A stretch of 64,000 nt of DNA, taken from Brevibacterium sp. XM4083. Its GTDB lineage: Bacteria > Actinomycetota > Actinomycetes > Actinomycetales > Brevibacteriaceae. The position numbers and the translations under genes are program-made. How positions within the stretch are numbered: position 1 is the first letter of the stretch; every line of letters begins with the position of its first letter. The stretch lies in assembly GCF_006489205.2 (NCBI RefSeq), contig NZ_VFYR02000001.1, forward strand, positions 962,555-1,026,554. Reading direction: 5' to 3'. Under the pieces are notes generated by a model. The model had not been told where the DNA came from. It searched no databases and saw nothing but the letters and a program-made list of their open reading frames with translations. Positions 34,945 to 43,907 of this stretch are shown here, piece after piece.

Positions 34945-36458
34945 GGCTGGGCCTCATCGAGAGGGTCCGGGCCGGGATTGATGCCAGCCGCGCGGGCACT
35001 GGTGTCCCACAATTCCATCTCAGCGGGGTGGAGTTGGTGTTGAGTCACGAAGGATCTCGATGCGATCTTCCACAGCCCCTGCCCCACCCCCAGAGTCGGC
35101 AGCAAGGCCTGTTCGGTGCCGGAGAGGCCCAGGGCCTTCGCCGTGGAGCCGAGCTGGTCGGCTTCTTGTCGGTAGATGACTCGGGTTTCGGCGTTGGCCA
35201 GCAGGGAGTTGGCGATCGAGCGCATCGCCGAACCCTGGTCACCGACGGCTTCCAGGTCGGAGATCCGGTGGAAGAGCATGAGGTTGGCGATCCCGTAGTG
35301 CCGGGCCAGACGCCAGTGCGAGTCCATCCGCCGCAACAGGGGTGGATGGCTCATCATCCGCCACGCTTCGTCGTAGACACACCAACGCTGCCCTCCACGG
35401 GGATCGAGCAAGGCCGCTTCCATCCACGCGGAGGAACACGTCATGAGCACACTCATCAACGTGTTGTTCTCCGTCACCCGCGACAAGTCCAGGCTGATCA
35501 TCGGCAACGTCGGGTCGAAAACCTCCGTCGAGGGTCCGTCGAACAGCCCTGCGAGGTCTCCGACGACCAGCCGGCGCAGGGCGTGGCCGGCGATGCGGCC
35601 GTCTTCGGCCAGCCGCCCGTCGGTGTCCTCTGCCGGGTTGAGGATGTGGTCGACGATCATGGGCAGGATCGGCGTCGTGTTCTCCCGCACGGTCGCGGCC
35701 AAAGCGGTATCGATGGCGGTGTGCTCCAGCGGCGTCAGCGCACGGGTGAGCACCGTCTCGGTCAGCGCCCCGATGAGATCGCGGCGTCTGGACGCGACGG
35801 TGGAGGCCCATTCGGCATCGGTCATCCCGCTGGGCCGGTAGCCCTCATCGAGAGGGTTCAACCGGCTGGGCAGGCCGTGGCCCAGAGCGATAGCCCGACC
35901 ACCAACAGCCTCGGCGACGCGCGTATGTTCCCCTTTCGGATCGCCTGGCACATAGACGCGCCGCCCGAACGGCAAACTGCGCGTATACAAGCTCTTGGCC
36001 AGGGCGGACTTGCCAGAGCCGACGATGCCCGCGACGACCACGTTGGGGGCGGTGATGACGCCGCGGGCATAGAGCACCCACGGGTCGTAGACGAACGAAG
36101 CGCCCGAGTAGAGGTCCTGGCCGATGAATACCCCTTCGCTGCCCAGCCCGCCCTCGGCCAAGAAGGGGTAGGCGGCAGCGAGGCTGGCAGTGGTGTCCTG
36201 ATGCCGGGGTAGCCGGAACCTGCCCGGTGTGCGCAGGGCAGCCGGGCCGGCTTCGCCCGCTGTCGGCAGGTAGGCGCGGGTGCGGCGTTCGGCGCGCTCG
36301 GCCTCAGCTTTCGCCTTGGCCTCGGCCATGCGCTTGCGGTGCCGCTTGGCCTGGATCGCGGCGGCCGCCGCCTGGCGGGCCTTGCGCGAACGACGCCGCT
36401 CGGCAGTCGGTGCCACCAGCACAGAGGTGTGCAGCCGCTCGTCCTCGTCCCGGCTCAT
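34941..36458 (-). CDS. VirB4-like conjugation ATPase
   Basis: A 505-residue ATPase that would power the transfer channel. A basic, Ala-rich helical N-terminus (about 20-62) leads to Walker A VVAGIVGSGKSAL (about 141-153) and Walker B RWCVYDEAWRMM (about 360). IANLMLFHRISD and ENTRVIYRQ-like strands match the VirB4/TraC C-terminal half. The N-terminal half of normal VirB4 is absent, and the SCO6880-like protein two genes upstream probably supplies it. ATGA overlap with the upstream gene. Confidence 0.83.
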   Translation of the reverse strand: MSRDEDERLHTSVLVAPTAERRRSRKARQAAAAAIQAKRHRKRMAEAKAKAEAERAERRTRAYLPTAGEAGPAALRTPGRFRLPRHQDTTASLAAAYPFLAEGGLGSEGVFIGQDLYSGASFVYDPWVLYARGVITAPNVVVAGIVGSGKSALAKSLYTRSLPFGRRVYVPGDPKGEHTRVAEAVGGRAIALGHGLPSRLNPLDEGYRPSGMTDAEWASTVASRRRDLIGALTETVLTRALTPLEHTAIDTALAATVRENTTPILPMIVDHILNPAEDTDGRLAEDGRIAGHALRRLVVGDLAGLFDGPSTEVFDPTLPMISLDLSRVTENNTLMSVLMTCSSAWMEAALLDPRGGQRWCVYDEAWRMMSHPPLLRRMDSHWRLARHYGIANLMLFHRISDLEAVGDQGSAMRSIANSLLANAETRVIYRQEADQLGSTAKALGLSGTEQALLPTLGVGQGLWKIASRSFVTQHQLHPAEMELWDTSARAAGINPGPDPLDEAQP

Positions 36459-37303
36459 CGGCCCAGCCCCCGGCTCTGCTTGACCGCGGCGACACCAGGA
36501 TGTTCGAACCAGGACGCATCCCGCCGGGAGGCACCGGGCTGGTCGGTGGGTGCGTGGCCGGTCGGCGCCTGGCGCGGAGCCGGTTTGATCACCGGGCGCG
36601 GGGCCCCCGGCACGTGCGCAGCACGCTCCGGTGCTTGCGTGGGCGGGTCCGTCGTGTCGAGGGCGTCGTCGGGGTCCGGGGTGAAGGTGCGGTAGAGACC
36701 GACGTGACCCAACGCCCGGTCGTAGACCATCGTGTAGTCCTCGCCTCGGACGCTGGTGGCCAGTGCCGTGGTCGGAGGGGTGGCGTAGACGTAGCCGTTG
36801 GACAGGGCCGCGTCGGTGGTCTCGGTGCCGTAGTCGAAGTTCTGCAGGTGCCCGACTGCGGCGGCCTCGCCCTCCTCGTCAATGAGCGCCAGCACGTCAT
36901 CGGCGTCCTGGCCCTGGAGGAAGACCACGCTGAGCCACTGCGGTTCCGGGGCGAGGGCCGGCTGCCAGGCGATCAGGTGCGCGTGGGTGCTGGCCCAGTC
37001 CAGGCGTGCCTCGACGTCATCGATGAGCGTGACGGCCTCGTCCAGCGCGTCTGCAGTGGCGCAGGCGTGGGCCTCACCGGTCTTCAGGTCTCCGGCATCG
37101 GTGCTGGCCCGGTCGATGTAGTGCACGTGGGCTCGTGCCAGCGCGTCGAGCGTCTCGCGCAGGTGACGGGTCGTTGCCAGCAGATCACCGACGATGCCGG
37201 GCATGACCTCGGGCCGGTGAAGGTCGTGGATCGCGTGGGCCAGCCCGCGAGTGGCGTCGGCGGTTTCGGCGGCATCACTGGTGGGATCGGAGTAGGTCGG
37301 CAT
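36455..37303 (-). CDS. Conserved transfer-operon protein, unknown
   Basis: A 282-residue soluble protein starting MPTYSDP at 37303 (AGGAG upstream). The first 120 residues are helical (HLRETLDALARAHVHYIDRA, a possible coiled coil), the middle is mixed alpha/beta, and the last 80 residues are Pro/Ala-rich and disordered. It lies between the SCO6880-like protein and the VirB4-like ATPase with a 4-bp overlap to the latter, a position usually conserved in actinobacterial ICEs. Function unknown. Confidence 0.6.
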   Translation of the reverse strand: MPTYSDPTSDAAETADATRGLAHAIHDLHRPEVMPGIVGDLLATTRHLRETLDALARAHVHYIDRASTDAGDLKTGEAHACATADALDEAVTLIDDVEARLDWASTHAHLIAWQPALAPEPQWLSVVFLQGQDADDVLALIDEEGEAAAVGHLQNFDYGTETTDAALSNGYVYATPPTTALATSVRGEDYTMVYDRALGHVGLYRTFTPDPDDALDTTDPPTQAPERAAHVPGAPRPVIKPAPRQAPTGHAPTDQPGASRRDASWFEHPGVAAVKQSRGLGR

Positions 37304-37388
37304 GATCAGGTCTCCTGAGTCGGTAACGGACGGGCCCGCACCGGTGCCGGGCGGGACTGAGAATCGGGTGCGCAAGTCGCTGGGCGGG

Positions 37389-38858
37389 TCAGACCCGGCG
37401 GCACAGCGGCAGGGCGGCGGCGGTGAAGGCTCGGGCTTGCTGGCCGACCAGGCGGCGGGTCTCACACGAGGCTTGGATTGCCGCTTGTTCGATCGCGGCC
37501 AGGTCCCGGTCGAGGTCATCGAGGGTCTCCGCGGACACGGAGATCAGGCCCGTGTAGCGGACCACTCCATGGCCGGCGGTCAGGTCGGCTTCTTGCTGCA
37601 GGACGTCCTGGAATTCCGCGGTGTGTCCGGCGTCTTCGATCTGGCCGATCCGTGCGCGTTGGGTCCGGTCGGAGATGTACTCGACCTTCTTCTTCCGGAT
37701 GTCGCGGGCAGCCTGATCGGTGCGCAGCGGGGTGCAGATGAGGCAGAACGCGCGCTGGATACCGGTCGAGAGCAGCACCGGTGAGAGGAAGCCGGGGTGG
37801 ACCATCGCTCGGGGCCATTCGCTGATCCACAACACGGCGTGGAAGGCGGAGTCGGTGCGCAGATGCCCCCAGCGTTCGGTGACCGCGACGGGGCCTGCGG
37901 TCGCGAGATCCTGGCCGATCTCGCCGTGGCGTTCCAGAGTCGCAGCGATGGCCGGGTCGTAGGCCGAGCGCAGGATCACCGCGATCTGACCGGTGCTCAG
38001 CCAGTCGGTGAACGACAGGTCGGCCGCGCGCAGGGCCGAGGCGAGGGTGGCCATGTCCTGGCGGAGGATGTTCGCCGCCCCGCGCAGGCCACCACCGGCG
38101 GTGCGGATCTGGCGGGCGGCGGATTTCATGTCCAGGCTCAGACTCAGCGTGGTCGCGTGCCGTTCCCCGGCCGGTCCTGCCCGGTCAATGAGCTCGGCGT
38201 AGGTCGTCGCCGCCCAGGAGCCGTCGTCGCTGCCGTGGGCGGCCCACCATTCGGCCAGGCCCTGCCCGGAGTCCGGCAGGGTGCGTTCGAGGACCTGGAG
38301 CTGACTGATTCGACCCGAGCGGCAGATGGTGGCCAGCACGCGGCCCCAGGATTCGACGCGACGGTTCTGCTCGGCCGGGTCCAGCAGCACGAACGCCGGA
38401 TGCTTCAGCTCGATCATCACCGTCAGCGTCGCCCCGGTGGGGTCGTGGATCATCCCTGCCCCGGTCTCGGGATCGGAGTATTCGCGCAGCCGGGCCGCAT
38501 CACCGGGCAGGGCCAGCGTGCCGGTGGGGCGAGGCATGACGATGCGGCGCCGGTAGATCAGCTGGCCCACGCTCGTGCGCCACAGCCACCAGCCGGCGAT
38601 CGGCACCCATTCCACAGCCGGGCGTCCGGCAACGGGAATCCAGGTCAGTGCCGCGCCCAGGACCCAGATCGGGGCGGTGAGCAGGAACAGGATCCCGCCG
38701 CCGCCATAGAAGGAGGCGACCAGGCTCGCCCCGGCGATGCCGAGGGTCACCAGCTGGGAGGCCGAGAGCCCGAGCAAGACGCCCCGTCGGGTCAGCCGGC
38801 TGAACTTCGCCGGCACCAGCTCGGCCCCGGTGGTCTCGGTGTTCGTTCCCGTGGACAT
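37389..38858 (-). CDS. SCO6880-like conjugation protein (VirB4 N-terminal half)
   Basis: A 489-residue protein. Two adjacent spans (about 37-52 and 54-75) near the N-terminus are followed by a large cytoplasmic domain with conserved LLDPAEQNRRVESWGRVLA and ERWGHLRTDSAFHAVLWISEWPR. No Walker motif is present. This is the architecture of actinobacterial SCO6880-family proteins, a PrgI/VirB3-like membrane part joined to the non-ATPase half of VirB4. With the ATPase at 34941-36458 it would form a split VirB4. Confidence 0.8.
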   Translation of the reverse strand: MSTGTNTETTGAELVPAKFSRLTRRGVLLGLSASQLVTLGIAGASLVASFYGGGGILFLLTAPIWVLGAALTWIPVAGRPAVEWVPIAGWWLWRTSVGQLIYRRRIVMPRPTGTLALPGDAARLREYSDPETGAGMIHDPTGATLTVMIELKHPAFVLLDPAEQNRRVESWGRVLATICRSGRISQLQVLERTLPDSGQGLAEWWAAHGSDDGSWAATTYAELIDRAGPAGERHATTLSLSLDMKSAARQIRTAGGGLRGAANILRQDMATLASALRAADLSFTDWLSTGQIAVILRSAYDPAIAATLERHGEIGQDLATAGPVAVTERWGHLRTDSAFHAVLWISEWPRAMVHPGFLSPVLLSTGIQRAFCLICTPLRTDQAARDIRKKKVEYISDRTQRARIGQIEDAGHTAEFQDVLQQEADLTAGHGVVRYTGLISVSAETLDDLDRDLAAIEQAAIQASCETRRLVGQQARAFTAAALPLCRRV

Positions 38859-38864
38859 GAGGGC

Positions 38865-40325
38865 TTACTCCTTCCCACCAGTCCGGCCGGACGGCTTCGG
38901 GTCCTGTCGCGGCGCGGAGGGTTTCGGTGAGGGCGTATCCGGTGGGGTCTTCGGCAGCGGCGAAGTCACCGGACCTGCCTGCGGCGCCGGGGTGTTCGCC
39001 GGGGCCGGTTTCGACGTCGTGGACTCCTGGCCTGGCTGCTCTGCCCCGTCGGTGGCGGTCTCGGCCTGACCTGCCAGGGCCTGACCTGCTTCGGGCCCGG
39101 CGGTGGCGGCCTTCTTCGCGACCGCAGCACCAGCGACGACTGCCGCGGCCGGTCCGGCTGCCGCCGCACCCGCACCGGCACCAGCACCTGCCCCGCCAGC
39201 TCCGGCACTGCCCGCGGTTCCCGCACCCGTGGACCCGGAGGCGGTGGAGCCTCCCGTACCGCCGCCGGTGTTTCCACTCGGGCCAGGCTTCGGACTCGGG
39301 TCGGAGCTGCTGCCGGACTTCTTCCCGCCACCTCCGCTGCCGTCTTTGCTGCCCTTGTCGTCGAGGACCTTGCTCGGGCTGTTGCCCTGCTGTTTGCCCG
39401 GCGTGGGCAGGGGGCGGTTCAGCGCGGACTTGGCTTCCTGCTCGGAGCCCATCGAGTTGTAGAGGTCGCCGCCGATGAACGAGAGGAACCGATACGTGAG
39501 ATATGGCGCGAATCCGGCCAGCGCCATGAGCACGATCCCGGCCAGCGGGTCAGCAACGGAGGCGAGATCTCCGTCGATCGGTGCCGAGACCTGGGTGACG
39601 GCCACGAGCAGGATGATGACCAGGACCAACTTGCTCAGGATCAGTGCGAGGACGAATCCTGCCCACTTCCCGATCCATCCGCGGCTGACATCCCAGGAGG
39701 CCCCGGAGAACGCGAACGGGGCCAGGACCACCGCTACCAGCAGCAGTGCCTTGCGGATGAGGAGGCTCAGCCAGACGATCGCGGCCGCGGAGATCGCGAG
39801 CCCGCCGAGGAAAATGGTGATGATCGCGCCGACGCCCGGCGCGGTCAGATTCAAGGTCGCCAGGGCGGCGACCAGGCCGGTGATCTTCGCGCCCATGGAC
39901 TCGGTGGTCTCGCCGGCGGCCTGGATGATGCCGGTGCACAGCTGATCGACGATCTCGAGCAGCAATCCCGTCAAGGTGAGCACGACGAAGGAGCCCAGGA
40001 CGCTCTTGGCCAGCCCGAACGCAGCACGGGAGAGCGCGCCGGGTTCTCGCCGGATCATGCCGGTGATGAGCTGCAGGCAGAAGAAGATCAGCATCACGAA
40101 GATCGCCATACCGAAGATCAGGTTGTAGACCTCGACGTATTCACCGCTGGTGACATCGACCATGGTGGTGGTGTCGAAGATCTGCCAGACGGACTCGAAC
40201 ATCCACTCCGCTGCCGCGCCCATGCCCGCGGCCAGCCACTCAAACGGTGCGGAGATGAGACTGGCCGCGGCTTCTCCTGCGGTATCGCAGACCGAGGAGA
40301 GGACGGGTACATCGCAGAAGCCCAT
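38865..40325 (-). CDS. TrbL/VirB6-like channel protein
   Basis: A 486-residue integral membrane protein. It has at least six spans between residues 50 and 300, with an extracytoplasmic-type start (CDTAGEAAASLISAPFEWLAAG) typical of TrbL, and a C-terminal tail of about 170 residues rich in Ser, Gly, Ala and Pro that is disordered. It would form part of the inner-membrane channel of the type IV secretion system. It follows the small two-span protein by one base and precedes the SCO6880-like gene by 6 bp. Confidence 0.8.
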   Translation of the reverse strand: MGFCDVPVLSSVCDTAGEAAASLISAPFEWLAAGMGAAAEWMFESVWQIFDTTTMVDVTSGEYVEVYNLIFGMAIFVMLIFFCLQLITGMIRREPGALSRAAFGLAKSVLGSFVVLTLTGLLLEIVDQLCTGIIQAAGETTESMGAKITGLVAALATLNLTAPGVGAIITIFLGGLAISAAAIVWLSLLIRKALLLVAVVLAPFAFSGASWDVSRGWIGKWAGFVLALILSKLVLVIILLVAVTQVSAPIDGDLASVADPLAGIVLMALAGFAPYLTYRFLSFIGGDLYNSMGSEQEAKSALNRPLPTPGKQQGNSPSKVLDDKGSKDGSGGGGKKSGSSSDPSPKPGPSGNTGGGTGGSTASGSTGAGTAGSAGAGGAGAGAGAGAAAAGPAAAVVAGAAVAKKAATAGPEAGQALAGQAETATDGAEQPGQESTTSKPAPANTPAPQAGPVTSPLPKTPPDTPSPKPSAPRQDPKPSGRTGGKE

Positions 40326-40326
40326 C

Positions 40327-40596
40327 TCAGACGCCCTGTCCGACGTCCCAGAAGAAATTGATCAACGTGACGGCTGCCCCCGACAGGACGGCAGCGCCAC
40401 AGGAGATGAGCACGCCCACTTTCCCTCGTCCCGCGAGGTTCGGGTTGCTCGAGTTGGAGCCGTAAGCCCAAACCACCGCGGAGATAATCAAAGCGAGCAC
40501 GGACAGGATCAAGGCCACAGTCATCACGGCGCCGACGATGTCGCGCAGCTGGTCGATACCGGGAAGCCCGGAGTCATTGGGGTCGATGTCGATCAC
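40327..40596 (-). CDS. Small two-span membrane protein A (DUF6112-like, possible pilin analogue)
   Basis: An 89-residue protein with an acidic start (VIDIDPNDSGLPGIDQL), two membrane spans (about 22-45 and 58-80) and a small loop with GRGKVGVLI. The GTG start at 40596 has GAAGGAG upstream. The next upstream gene encodes a paralogue of equal length. Two-span proteins of this size next to TrbL resemble VirB2/PrgI-like subunits. I recall the label DUF6112 for such proteins but cannot verify it. Confidence 0.7.
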   Translation of the reverse strand: MIDIDPNDSGLPGIDQLRDIVGAVMTVALILSVLALIISAVVWAYGSNSSNPNLAGRGKVGVLISCGAAVLSGAAVTLINFFWDVGQGV

Positions 40597-40672
40597 GACG
40601 GGTGCTCCTTCACGCAGAGACGTTGGTGCTTGTCTGCGAGAAGGTGCGCGGGCGGTCTCACGGCATGAAGAA

Positions 40673-40699
40673 GCGCCCACCCGGTGACCGGGTGGGCGC
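40673..40699 (-). terminator. 12-bp stem-loop between the two paralogues
   Basis: GCGCCCACCCGG (40673-40684) pairs exactly with CCGGGTGGGCGC (40688-40699) around a TGA loop. It lies between the two small paralogous membrane genes of the transfer operon and could set unequal levels of the two, as seen for pilin operons. Confidence 0.6.
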
Positions 40700-40728
40700 C
40701 TGGGCCCCGCAAGGGGCTGGGGGCAGTC

Positions 40729-40995
40729 TCAGAGTTGCTCGCCGAGATCGATGAGCCAGTTCAGCCACGCCGTCGCCGCACCCGTGAGGACGGCGCCGCC
40801 GAGGGAGACGAGGACGCCGATGCGGCCTTTGGTGGCGAGGTTGTAGTTGCCGGTGCTGGCGGCGATGGCCCAGATGATCGCGGAGATCAGGACCATGAGC
40901 ACGGCGATGATCAGGGCGGCCATGAGCAGGGCACCGGCAACCTCCATGAGGTCACCGATGCCGCTCATACCCTCGAAGTCGGGGAACACATCCAT
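40729..40995 (-). CDS. Small two-span membrane protein B, paralogue of A
   Basis: An 88-residue protein with the same layout as its neighbour: acidic start (MDVFPDFEGMSGIGDL), two spans (about 17-42 and 56-78) and the shared loop TKGRIGVLVSLGGAVLTGAA, matching GRGKVGVLISCGAAVLSGAA. It is probably a tandem duplicate that forms a heteromer with A. The start at 40995 is chosen by comparison, as the ribosome site is weak. It is the first gene of the core transfer operon. Confidence 0.7.
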   Translation of the reverse strand: MDVFPDFEGMSGIGDLMEVAGALLMAALIIAVLMVLISAIIWAIAASTGNYNLATKGRIGVLVSLGGAVLTGAATAWLNWLIDLGEQL

Positions 40996-41210
40996 GCCGG
41001 CCAGGTACGCCACCGGTTGCTGAGCCCGCCTGCACACGCCTTTGCCCTGATGCAAGGGAGGGTTGCCCAGATGGAGATTGAACACGGCAGGACACAATTG
41101 GGAAACGGAGTCCTACCGGCGGTGAAGAGTAGCTAGCCTGGCAAGTAGACAGGCTCGTACACGCCAGCAATACGAGTGCGGGCAGGCCACTACCTCAACG
41201 AGGAGGAACG

Positions 41211-42134
41211 ATGGCAGTCAGCCAAGGTCCGGCACCCGCCGTTCACGAGAGTTCATGCGAGCGCGCGGCATCTCCCGACTGTTACTGCATGTGCGATGGC
41301 ATGATGCACCAACGCGACGTCCTCATTGCCGCATTCGAGTCTCGCGGCACCCCTGCAGACTTCGACCGTGAGTTGACCCGACTTTTCGGTTCGCCATTCA
41401 CGACCCTGTCCATGGACCCCGTTCCGCCGGACCGAGATCGACGCGATAACTGGGAGCCGATGGCCTCGGCGTCGACCGCTAAGAAACGAAGCCAGGTTGA
41501 ACAACGCGTCGTCGACGTCGCTCTGCGCGACCTATTGCGTATCGTGCATGCCATGCCACCGCATTCAAAGCCCGGGTGGTCGAGCCTTCTGAATGCATTG
41601 ACCATTCAGGCGAGTTGGGGGTCGATCGTGACGCAGATTGCGGCCATCGCTGGTCCCCACGATGAAGTCAGCGGCTACTTCTGGGGATCCATGTTGGCCG
41701 CAGCATCCGGCGCCCAAACGTTGGGTTCCAGCGTGTCGCCTGCCGATATCGGGTCGTTCCCCGGCAGCGTCTCTACGGTGTTCGATCAGGCTCGCCACCC
41801 GCGTGCCAACGCCGGTAACACAGTAAAGATGATCAAGGAGATGACCTACCCGAACGCCGTCTCCGTTGCTGCAAAACCGGTAGCAAGCGCGTGGTCGACC
41901 ACCACCGTAACGGCCCGTGAGAAGGGGACCGTGCTGGCGATTGTGGGCTCTGCGGTCTCGCCCGACCTGTGGCATCATCCTGCGGCAGTCCGATATCTCT
42001 TACTTCCCGCGGTGTCAGGCATCCGTGCCCTCGTGCCCTCAGCATCCTTCTCGCTTGATTCTGCTATTCAGACAGCGGAGGATGCGATTAGAACCGAGCT
42101 CGCTGAGAAGTGGAGAGACCGCGGCGTCTGGTAG
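41211..42134 (+). CDS. Orphan protein with N-terminal Cys cluster, unknown
   Basis: A 307-residue protein on the opposite strand to the transfer operon it interrupts, with lower GC. Near the N-terminus DCYCMCDGMMH (residues 23-33), with an earlier Cys in HESSCERA, forms a likely metal site. The rest is helical with no motif I can name. GAGGAGGAACG before the ATG is a strong ribosome site. Its isolation, orientation and composition indicate a later insertion, of the kind that often brings a defence or exclusion function to ICEs. This is inference only. Confidence 0.6.
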   Translation: MAVSQGPAPAVHESSCERAASPDCYCMCDGMMHQRDVLIAAFESRGTPADFDRELTRLFGSPFTTLSMDPVPPDRDRRDNWEPMASASTAKKRSQVEQRVVDVALRDLLRIVHAMPPHSKPGWSSLLNALTIQASWGSIVTQIAAIAGPHDEVSGYFWGSMLAAASGAQTLGSSVSPADIGSFPGSVSTVFDQARHPRANAGNTVKMIKEMTYPNAVSVAAKPVASAWSTTTVTAREKGTVLAIVGSAVSPDLWHHPAAVRYLLLPAVSGIRALVPSASFSLDSAIQTAEDAIRTELAEKWRDRGVW

Positions 42135-42233
42135 ACGAAAGTGAACACTTCGGGCCCCGTTGTGGAATCCACCGCTGGAAAGAAGCATCCGTCTTTTCCC
42201 TGCTGTAGCCGATTACATCTAGTGTAATAATTG

Positions 42234-43892
42234 CTAGTTCTCCTTCACGGTGATGTGGACATGGTCGTAGTGTCCGCCGGTGATGTCCTCCGGGCTGTGC
42301 ATGCCTCCGCCGTCGTAGTCGCGCCATCCGTCCTTGTCGCTGCCCACGGACCAGATTTTGCCCTGCCAGATCAGATACTCCACGCCCAGTGCCTCAGCGT
42401 GGTCTTGCATCCAGTGGGTCAGATCCCAGCCGGCCTCAAGCTGCTCGGGTGTGGGCATCTGCCCGATGGGATTGCCGAACGTGACATCGCACGCCCGACC
42501 CAGCGGATGCTCGGACTTCTGACCGGGACGTGGTGAATAGCAGGCCCAAGACGTATCGGGGTAGGCCTCCAACGCTTGGTCGTGGACGTGGAGCATGCGT
42601 GCTGTGATCTGCCCGTCGCTGGTGGGGTCATCAACCATCTTGCCGGGATCTTCCCCGTCGAAGTCACCCGGCTCGTCACCCGTGCCGCTACCGTCCTCGG
42701 TCTCGCACCCGTCTTCACCTTCACCGGGGTCACCGCCTTCGGCCTCAGGTAGATCGGCCGCGTCGTGATCGTTCAGCCACACCGCGGGGTCGGTGTAGTC
42801 CCCATCGGGTCCGCCCTCGCGGACCTCGAAGTGCAGATGCGCGCCCGTGGATTGGCCGGAGCTTCCGACATCACCGATGTGCTGCCCCGCGGTGACCTCG
42901 TCTCCGTTCTGGACGTGGATGCCGTCCTCCCACATGTGGATGTAAGCCGTGGCCACGCGTTGCCCGTCGATCTGGTGGTCGATGACGATGACCCCACCAC
43001 CGGAGTCCGTGTAGTCGGCCTGAGTGACCGTGCCGTCTGCGGCGGCGAGGATCTCGGTGCCGTCCTCGGCGGCGAAGTCGGCGCCGGTGTGCAGCGTCTC
43101 TTCCCCGGTGATCGGGTGTGTGCGCGGCCCGAACGGTGAGGTCGCCACCCACGTACCCTCCGGCAGAGGGAAGACCACACGCGAGGTCTCCGCGGCGACA
43201 GGCTCAACGTCCGGGGCGCTGTCATCTGCACCGTCGTCGTTGCTTCCTGTGGTGGAGAGCTCGGCGAGGATAGCTTCGGCCACGGGCTCGTAGTTGGCGT
43301 ACCGGTCGGGGTAGGCGGAGACTTCGACGGCTTGGGCGGCCTCGCCCTTGCTCATCTCCTCCCATCCGTCGATATCCAGCAGGCCCCGCGGTGAGCCTTC
43401 GTTCGGCCCGTCCGGGCCGCCGTAAAAGGCTGCCGCTTGGTAGTCGGGGTCCATGAGTTCTTCGACGCTGCCCCACCCGGATTGCGGGCGCATCTGAAAC
43501 AGACCGAGACTGTCGTTGTCCCCGCCATCACCGTCATTGGGCAGATCACCGGACTCGGGGTAAGCACTGGTGTTGGACAGCTGCTTGAGCACGGACTCCG
43601 TCAAGGCGGCCATCAGGGCGATCTGGATCCCGTCACGGGTGATGCCGTCGGTGTTCGAGCCGGTCTCGATGATCGTGGCCGCGTGCTCGAGCTGCTTCTT
43701 GCCCAGCGTGATCGTCTCCCCGTTGACGGTCTCTGCGGTGAGCTCGCCAGGGACATCACCGACGTCGACGTTGTCTCCGGGGTCCAGACACTGAGCTGAG
43801 GCGGCCGGGTTCATGACCAGGCCGACCCCGACCAGGGCGAACATCGGCCCGAGCATCACCAGCACGGCCAGAGCGGCAAGGGCCTTCTTCAT
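42234..43892 (-). CDS. Conjugative peptidoglycan hydrolase (transglycosylase-like + M23 + C-terminal M15-like)
   Basis: A 552-residue secreted or membrane-tethered enzyme. A signal anchor (about 5-32) precedes a lytic-transglycosylase-like region (ALMAALTES, SLGLFQMRPQSGWG, about 90-140). An M23 metallopeptidase follows with zinc-site boxes HTGADF and HLHFEV (about 265-360), then an acidic linker and a C-terminal domain (about 430-552) with HPLGRACDVTF and HYDHVHITV, as in ARB-07466/M15-like hydrolases. It would locally open the wall for the transfer channel, the role of VirB1-type proteins. Confidence 0.85.
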   Translation of the reverse strand: MKKALAALAVLVMLGPMFALVGVGLVMNPAASAQCLDPGDNVDVGDVPGELTAETVNGETITLGKKQLEHAATIIETGSNTDGITRDGIQIALMAALTESVLKQLSNTSAYPESGDLPNDGDGGDNDSLGLFQMRPQSGWGSVEELMDPDYQAAAFYGGPDGPNEGSPRGLLDIDGWEEMSKGEAAQAVEVSAYPDRYANYEPVAEAILAELSTTGSNDDGADDSAPDVEPVAAETSRVVFPLPEGTWVATSPFGPRTHPITGEETLHTGADFAAEDGTEILAAADGTVTQADYTDSGGGVIVIDHQIDGQRVATAYIHMWEDGIHVQNGDEVTAGQHIGDVGSSGQSTGAHLHFEVREGGPDGDYTDPAVWLNDHDAADLPEAEGGDPGEGEDGCETEDGSGTGDEPGDFDGEDPGKMVDDPTSDGQITARMLHVHDQALEAYPDTSWACYSPRPGQKSEHPLGRACDVTFGNPIGQMPTPEQLEAGWDLTHWMQDHAEALGVEYLIWQGKIWSVGSDKDGWRDYDGGGMHSPEDITGGHYDHVHITVKEN

Positions 43893-43907
43893 CGTGATCC
43901 CACCGAC

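Noticed and set aside
42213-42229. ATTACA-N5-TGTAAT inverted repeat between convergent genes
   Set aside because: The six-base AT-rich stem is too weak to be called a terminator, and no other evidence supports an operator.
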